From contig NZ_CP038498.1 of NCBI RefSeq assembly GCF_012427845.1, forward strand, positions 2,914,001-2,978,000: 64,000 bases of DNA, given 5' to 3'. Within the stretch, counting starts at the first letter, position 1. Each line of letters begins with the position of its first letter. This DNA is from Pectobacterium punjabense (GTDB lineage: Bacteria; Pseudomonadota; Gammaproteobacteria; Enterobacterales; Enterobacteriaceae). Below, piece by piece: positions 59,893 to 64,000 of the stretch. The notes under the pieces are model-generated. The model saw only the letters and a list, made by a program, of their open reading frames with translations. It was not told the DNA's origin and did not search any database. Both the position numbers and the translations under genes were made by a program.

Positions 59893-61614
59893 ATGGATAT
59901 GAAAATAACTTCAAGGTCTGAGCAGCACGTCGAGGCTGGCATGCTGAGCAATTTACGGCTAGTTCCCTTATTCATCATTATTCTGGGTGGTATTATGCTG
60001 CTATTTGCAGCATCTATCAGCACATCCAGCTACTTTTTACAAAGCAGCAATCAATCATTAGATGACGTTACACAAGAAATCGACACCCGAATGGGGATTT
60101 CGAACAGTTCTAACCACCTTCGCACTGCCCGTCTGTTGCTAATCCAAGCAGCAGCAGCAGCACGCATTGGTGACTCTCAGGTCTTCAATGACAACTTGAA
60201 GCAAGCAGAACAACGTCTGGAGCAGTCAAAAAAAGCCTTCCTCATCTATGAAGAACGTCCGGTTAAAACACCTCAGGATATAGCGTTGGACGGTGATCTA
60301 CGTAAATCCTATGATGCCTATGTCAATCAAGGCCTTATGTTAATGCTCACTGCGGCAAAACAAGGGCTATTTGAAGAAGTCATCACCCTTGAATCCGAAG
60401 AAACCCGAATTTTAGATTCGGCCTATAACAAATTTCTACTCGACGCTGTCGCTTACCGTACGCAGAGAGCGAAAGAATTAAACGAAACCGCACATAAAAA
60501 TGCGCTACTCGGATATTCGTTAATGGGGAGCAGTTTCGCTCTGGCCACCATTTTAACGCTTCTGACATTCTTCCTTCTGCGGGGAATTCTCATCAAACCG
60601 ATGAACCAACTGGTCATGAGAATTCAACGCATTGCGCAGGGCGATCTGACTCAAGTCTCGGATCGCTATGGCAGGAATGAAATTGGTACGCTAGCCAGCA
60701 ACGTTCAACAAATGCAATCCTCGCTGGTCACAACCGTCACTACCGTTCGGGAAAGCGCAGATTCTATTTATCAAGGTTCGACAGAGATCTCATCTGGTAA
60801 CACAGACCTTTCCTCACGTACTGAACAGCAAGCGGCGGCACTTGAACAAACTGCGGCAAGCATGGAGCAACTTACCGCTACCGTGAAACAAAACTCAGAA
60901 AATGCGCACCATGCAAGCCAACTCGCCGCGAACGCTTCTGGGAAAGCTAAACAAGGTGGCGAGATCGTTGCAAACGTTGTCAATACAATGAACAGCATTT
61001 CAGGTAGCTCAAAGAAAATATCTGAAATTACCAGTGTCATTAACAGCATTGCTTTTCAAACAAATATTCTTGCGCTAAATGCAGCCGTTGAAGCAGCCAG
61101 AGCCGGAGAACAAGGTCGTGGTTTTGCTGTCGTCGCAAGTGAGGTTCGTAGCCTCGCACAGCGTAGTGCGCAAGCAGCAAAAGAGATAGAAACGCTGATT
61201 TCCGAATCAGTCAGCCTGGTCAATAGTGGTTCTGTCTTGGTTGATAACGCGGGTCAAACAATGAAAGAGATCGTCGATGCCGTCACAAATGTCACCGACA
61301 TCATGGGTGAAATTGCTTCTGCGTCTGACGAGCAAAGCCGAGGAATAACTCAGGTCGGCCAAGCGATATCTGAAATGGATAGCGTCACACAGCAGAATGC
61401 TGCGCTCGTTCAGGAAGCTAGTGCCGCTGCGGCCTCGCTAGAGGAGCAAGCCGCATTACTGACCCGTGCCGTTGCAACCTTTAAGTTATCCAGCCATCTA
61501 TCAAGTACGCCTTCAGCACCCGCTCGGCCAAATGCTCTGCACACGAAGGGTCATTCATCACTTGCCCTTCCCCGCCAAACCAATACGGAAAACGGTAACT
61601 GGGAAACATTCTAA
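59893..61614 (+). CDS. Methyl-accepting chemotaxis protein
   Basis: A 573-residue receptor. Spans lie near residues 25-47 and 205-225, with a four-helix-bundle periplasmic sensor of about 150 residues between them. HAMP follows, then the signaling tip [31 protein letters not shown]. The C-terminus is NWETF, as in the first receptor. The ligand is unknown. The signaling part is nearly identical in pattern to that of the MCP at 50438, but the sensor differs. Confidence 0.95.
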   Translation: MDMKITSRSEQHVEAGMLSNLRLVPLFIIILGGIMLLFAASISTSSYFLQSSNQSLDDVTQEIDTRMGISNSSNHLRTARLLLIQAAAAARIGDSQVFNDNLKQAEQRLEQSKKAFLIYEERPVKTPQDIALDGDLRKSYDAYVNQGLMLMLTAAKQGLFEEVITLESEETRILDSAYNKFLLDAVAYRTQRAKELNETAHKNALLGYSLMGSSFALATILTLLTFFLLRGILIKPMNQLVMRIQRIAQGDLTQVSDRYGRNEIGTLASNVQQMQSSLVTTVTTVRESADSIYQGSTEISSGNTDLSSRTEQQAAALEQTAASMEQLTATVKQNSENAHHASQLAANASGKAKQGGEIVANVVNTMNSISGSSKKISEITSVINSIAFQTNILALNAAVEAARAGEQGRGFAVVASEVRSLAQRSAQAAKEIETLISESVSLVNSGSVLVDNAGQTMKEIVDAVTNVTDIMGEIASASDEQSRGITQVGQAISEMDSVTQQNAALVQEASAAAASLEEQAALLTRAVATFKLSSHLSSTPSAPARPNALHTKGHSSLALPRQTNTENGNWETF

Positions 61615-61633
61615 TACTGGATACTAGAACAGC

Positions 61634-61665
61634 TACGAGCATTGTTCACTCGGACAATGCTCGTA
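61634..61665. terminator. Hairpin between the MCP and the small gene
   Basis: TACGAGCATTGT and ACAATGCTCGTA form a perfect 12-bp stem with an eight-base loop, between convergent genes. No strong U-run, so its strength is uncertain. Confidence 0.6.
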
Positions 61666-61680
61666 TATTGACATACCCCT

Positions 61681-61884
61681 TTACTCTTTTTCCGGCAAGA
61701 TCTTTGGTTCAACAAACGTCCCATCCTTACTGTTCATCTCATTGAAAAACCAGATACCAGCAGGGTAATCTTTTAGTCCAACTAAATACATTACCCCTTC
61801 CTCAAACGTCTCCACAGCCAGAACAGTCCCTTCCCTGCGAGTCTTCCCATCGGTTTTAACAGTAACCAAATCATTAACTTTCAT
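61681..61884 (-). CDS. Small conserved-looking protein of unknown function
   Basis: A 67-residue acidic cytoplasmic protein. The alternating beta pattern ([20 protein letters not shown], then [19 protein letters not shown]) suggests a small SH3/KOW-like barrel. I do not recognise a named family. GAGA lies about 11 bases upstream of the ATG. Convergent with the MCP gene. Confidence 0.65.
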   Translation of the reverse strand: MKVNDLVTVKTDGKTRREGTVLAVETFEEGVMYLVGLKDYPAGIWFFNEMNSKDGTFVEPKILPEKE

Positions 61885-62094
61885 AAATTTATCTCAAAAT
61901 AACTTCTAACATCAAAAAAACGGCATTATCATTTACAGCGGCGGTAATAATAGTACCTATATGAAATGATTAATTTTATTAATTTTTAGCAACGACATGC
62001 CAACCCTCTCTGTCATTAACTATCGATTATTCAAGCAAAAAATTGATCATTTCTATCTTAGTACACCCGACATATTTGCAAAAGAGATGAAAAG

Positions 62095-63507
62095 TTGAAC
62101 GAACTACTGAACGTTAATGAACAGAGAGATAACGGTGAGTCAGACTACAACCAAGTTGTAACATCAGAGTGGACACAATTGATAGCCACGACCTCACAAA
62201 AATCTTTTGGTCTATTGCAAACTCTCGCCGCCCAAAAAGCATCCGAGTTTGCTGATAAGTTCTATTCCTACATGCTCAAAGATCAAGAAGCTTCTCTTTT
62301 TCTTTCCAGCCAGCAAGTCCATGATCGACTCCATGGGTCTATGAGCAAATGGATAGTAGACATTCTATCAAACACTGGGGATCACCTAGCAGATTTGATT
62401 CTTTATCAAAAGAAAATTGGTCAGATTCATGCGCGTATCGGTATTCCGATCGATCTGGTTGAACGTGGAGCCCGGCGTCTAAAATGGCAACTCTATGACA
62501 ACATCACACAAGTGACAGATGATAAATCACTCTGTTTTGATGCTATGCGTTACGCTTCTATTTCCATGGATATCGCCATAGAGATAATGAATAAAACCTA
62601 TTCACAATCACACGATCTAGCAGCCAAAAACGAAGAATCTTATCGGTTATTTTCTATTCTGGAAAATGCCAGCATAGAGAGAGAACGACAGAATGCATCA
62701 CTGCTAAATTGGGAAAATGCTTTTATTTTTAGCGTTGCTACCGGTACACCACTTTCCAGCATCCAAGACCTAAGTGACTCAGAATTTGGCCTGTGGTTTA
62801 ACCACAAAGGGAAATCCAGTTTCAGTAATATTCAGGGAATACGGACTATTGCAAAAATTATAACCGAAACGGATGACTACATTCGCCACTACAGTAATAT
62901 CGCACTACTCACACAGCAAGATTATGCTCCACTACTTAAAACAGTTAGAAGCAAAATTTATAAAATAAATATACTGTTGGGCTCACTATTCGACGAAGTC
63001 CAAAAACTGGAAAGCGGTAAAGATACGCTAACCCTCTTGCTAAACCGCCGTTTCCTGCCAACCATACTTCGACACGAAATATCGCTGACAATGCATTCAA
63101 ATACGCCACTCAGCATCGCTATGATTGATATTGATCATTTTAAAGCCGTCAATGACACATATGGCCATACCGCTGGCGATAATATTCTAAAACGAATTGC
63201 GGAAATTCTGTATGAGAGTACAAGGAATAGTGATTATGTTTTCCGTTACGGAGGAGAAGAATTCATGATCGTGCTCATTGAAACGCCCAAGGTTGCTGCT
63301 CACACCATCATCGAACGACTACGAAAAAAAATTCAGGATCACACGATTCATCTTCAAAACGGTGAAAGCGTGACAATGACCATAAGTGCAGGCATCGCCG
63401 TGTATAATGGCCATCCGGATTATGAATGTTTGATAAAGGCTGCGGACGATGCACTCTATCAAGCTAAAGCAAATGGCAGAAACAGGATCGAATACGCGCC
63501 AGAGTAA
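62095..63507 (+). CDS. Globin-coupled diguanylate cyclase (DosC-like)
   Basis: A 470-residue cytoplasmic oxygen-sensing enzyme. The globin domain fills residues about 15-165, with the proximal His probably in IGQIHARIGIP. A linker (about 180-300) contains FGLWFNHKGKSSFSNIQGI. The GGDEF domain (about 310-470) has LTLLLNRRFLPT, IDIDHFKAVNDTYGH and the active site RYGGEEF. The inhibitory RxxD site (RNSD) lies five residues upstream. It makes cyclic di-GMP, which usually lowers motility. Start TTG at 62095; no in-frame ATG precedes the globin domain. Confidence 0.9.
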   Translation: MNELLNVNEQRDNGESDYNQVVTSEWTQLIATTSQKSFGLLQTLAAQKASEFADKFYSYMLKDQEASLFLSSQQVHDRLHGSMSKWIVDILSNTGDHLADLILYQKKIGQIHARIGIPIDLVERGARRLKWQLYDNITQVTDDKSLCFDAMRYASISMDIAIEIMNKTYSQSHDLAAKNEESYRLFSILENASIERERQNASLLNWENAFIFSVATGTPLSSIQDLSDSEFGLWFNHKGKSSFSNIQGIRTIAKIITETDDYIRHYSNIALLTQQDYAPLLKTVRSKIYKINILLGSLFDEVQKLESGKDTLTLLLNRRFLPTILRHEISLTMHSNTPLSIAMIDIDHFKAVNDTYGHTAGDNILKRIAEILYESTRNSDYVFRYGGEEFMIVLIETPKVAAHTIIERLRKKIQDHTIHLQNGESVTMTISAGIAVYNGHPDYECLIKAADDALYQAKANGRNRIEYAPE

Positions 63508-63628
63508 CTATTCTGGGTTGCTGCAAATCTGCGTTTCAGACTAGATATGAAAAAGAGTAGCCCGCTATTCGTCATCGTAGATTTGCACCATTCCCCTTGC
63601 CAAACAGAAAGACTTACCGTCATTGAAC

Positions 63629-64000
63629 TGATCCTACCCACGTAATGTGGACACAGCCCTAAGCGAGGTTCTGGTTTTCAAATTGTTCCGGGCTGAGACC
63701 GCCACAGGCACTGTGACGGCGCCAGCGATTGTAATCGCACTCAATATAATTAAATACCGTTGAGCGCATCATTTCCCTGCTACTAAAGCGTTCCCCGTGT
63801 ATGCATTCCACTTTCAGTGAATGGAAAAAGCTTTCCACACAGGCGTTATCGTAGCAACAACCCTTTGCGCTCATGCTGCCATGTAGCCTATGTCGTTTCA
63901 GCAATGCCTGATAATCCGCTGAACAATACTGCCCGCCTCTATCTGTATGAACAATGACATTCTCTGGGCGTTTACGTCTCCAGAGCGCCATCTGTAACGC
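63629..64000 (-). mobile_element. IS3-family element, cut by the window end
   Basis: The left terminal repeat TGATCCTACCCACGTAATGT begins at 63629. It pairs with the opposite end found at 11616. The element continues beyond the window. Confidence 0.85.
63659..64000 (-). CDS. IS3-family transposase OrfB, 3' part
   Basis: The C-terminal 110 residues are visible, with the frame open to the window edge. [13 protein letters not shown] carries the second Asp, and [17 protein letters not shown] carries the catalytic Glu of the DDE triad. It ends [18 protein letters not shown]. No damage was seen in this part; the 5' part lies outside the window. Confidence 0.93.
   Translation of the reverse strand, partial: ALQMALWRRKRPENVIVHTDRGGQYCSADYQALLKRHRLHGSMSAKGCCYDNACVESFFHSLKVECIHGERFSSREMMRSTVFNYIECDYNRWRRHSACGGLSPEQFENQNLA

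Noticed and set aside
63522..63587. Imperfect 12-bp inverted repeat (TGCAAATCTGCG / CGTAGATTTGCA) before the last IS
   Set aside because: The loop of about 42 bases is long, with no U-run, and no other copy was seen. A chance or decayed repeat cannot be excluded.

Overview
The window reads as chromosomal DNA of a soft-rot enterobacterium (Pectobacterium or a close relative). This is inferred from enterobacterial-type proteins throughout, from the joined flg/fli/flh/mot/che order (three separate regions in E. coli), and from an enterobacterial palindromic repeat at the left edge. No species assignment is possible from the sequence alone.

Layout. 1-1750: a phoH-type ATPase gene with a long leader, a candidate Pho box and an upstream ORF. 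1751-3192: fliZ and fliA (sigma-28). 3383-4762: a decayed IS3-family element plus a second transposase scrap. 4913-10239: a sugar cassette made of an unknown gene, CDP-glucose synthesis (rfbF, rfbG), a 3,5-epimerase-like protein, an NAD-dependent sugar epimerase/reductase, a C-methyltransferase and the first codons of a gene cut off by an IS. 10234-11616: a nearly intact IS3-family element abutting the end of another IS. 11759-15442: a 1227-residue multi-domain glycosyltransferase beside fliC.

15600-57839 is an almost unbroken flagellar and chemotaxis locus: fliC, fliDST, fliE, fliFGHIJK, fliLMNOPQR, flgKL, flgBCDEFGHIJ, flgA, flgMN, flhBAE, cheRBYZ, an MCP, cheWA, motBA and flhDC. 58657-64000 holds an EamA-type exporter, a second MCP, a small unknown gene, a globin-coupled diguanylate cyclase and the 3' part of an IS3-family element cut by the window edge.

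How the parts work together. FlhDC (with a consensus CRP site upstream) would turn on the class 2 operons for basal body, hook and export, and FliA. FliA then serves sigma-28 promoters, which are visible before fliC, fliD, flgM, flgK, the first MCP and the second MCP. FlgM holds FliA back until the hook is finished. The IS-bounded sugar cassette together with the large glycosyltransferase next to fliC most simply forms a flagellin glycosylation island that would make an unusual CDP-linked, probably C-methylated 6-deoxyhexose. This is the least ordinary part of the window.
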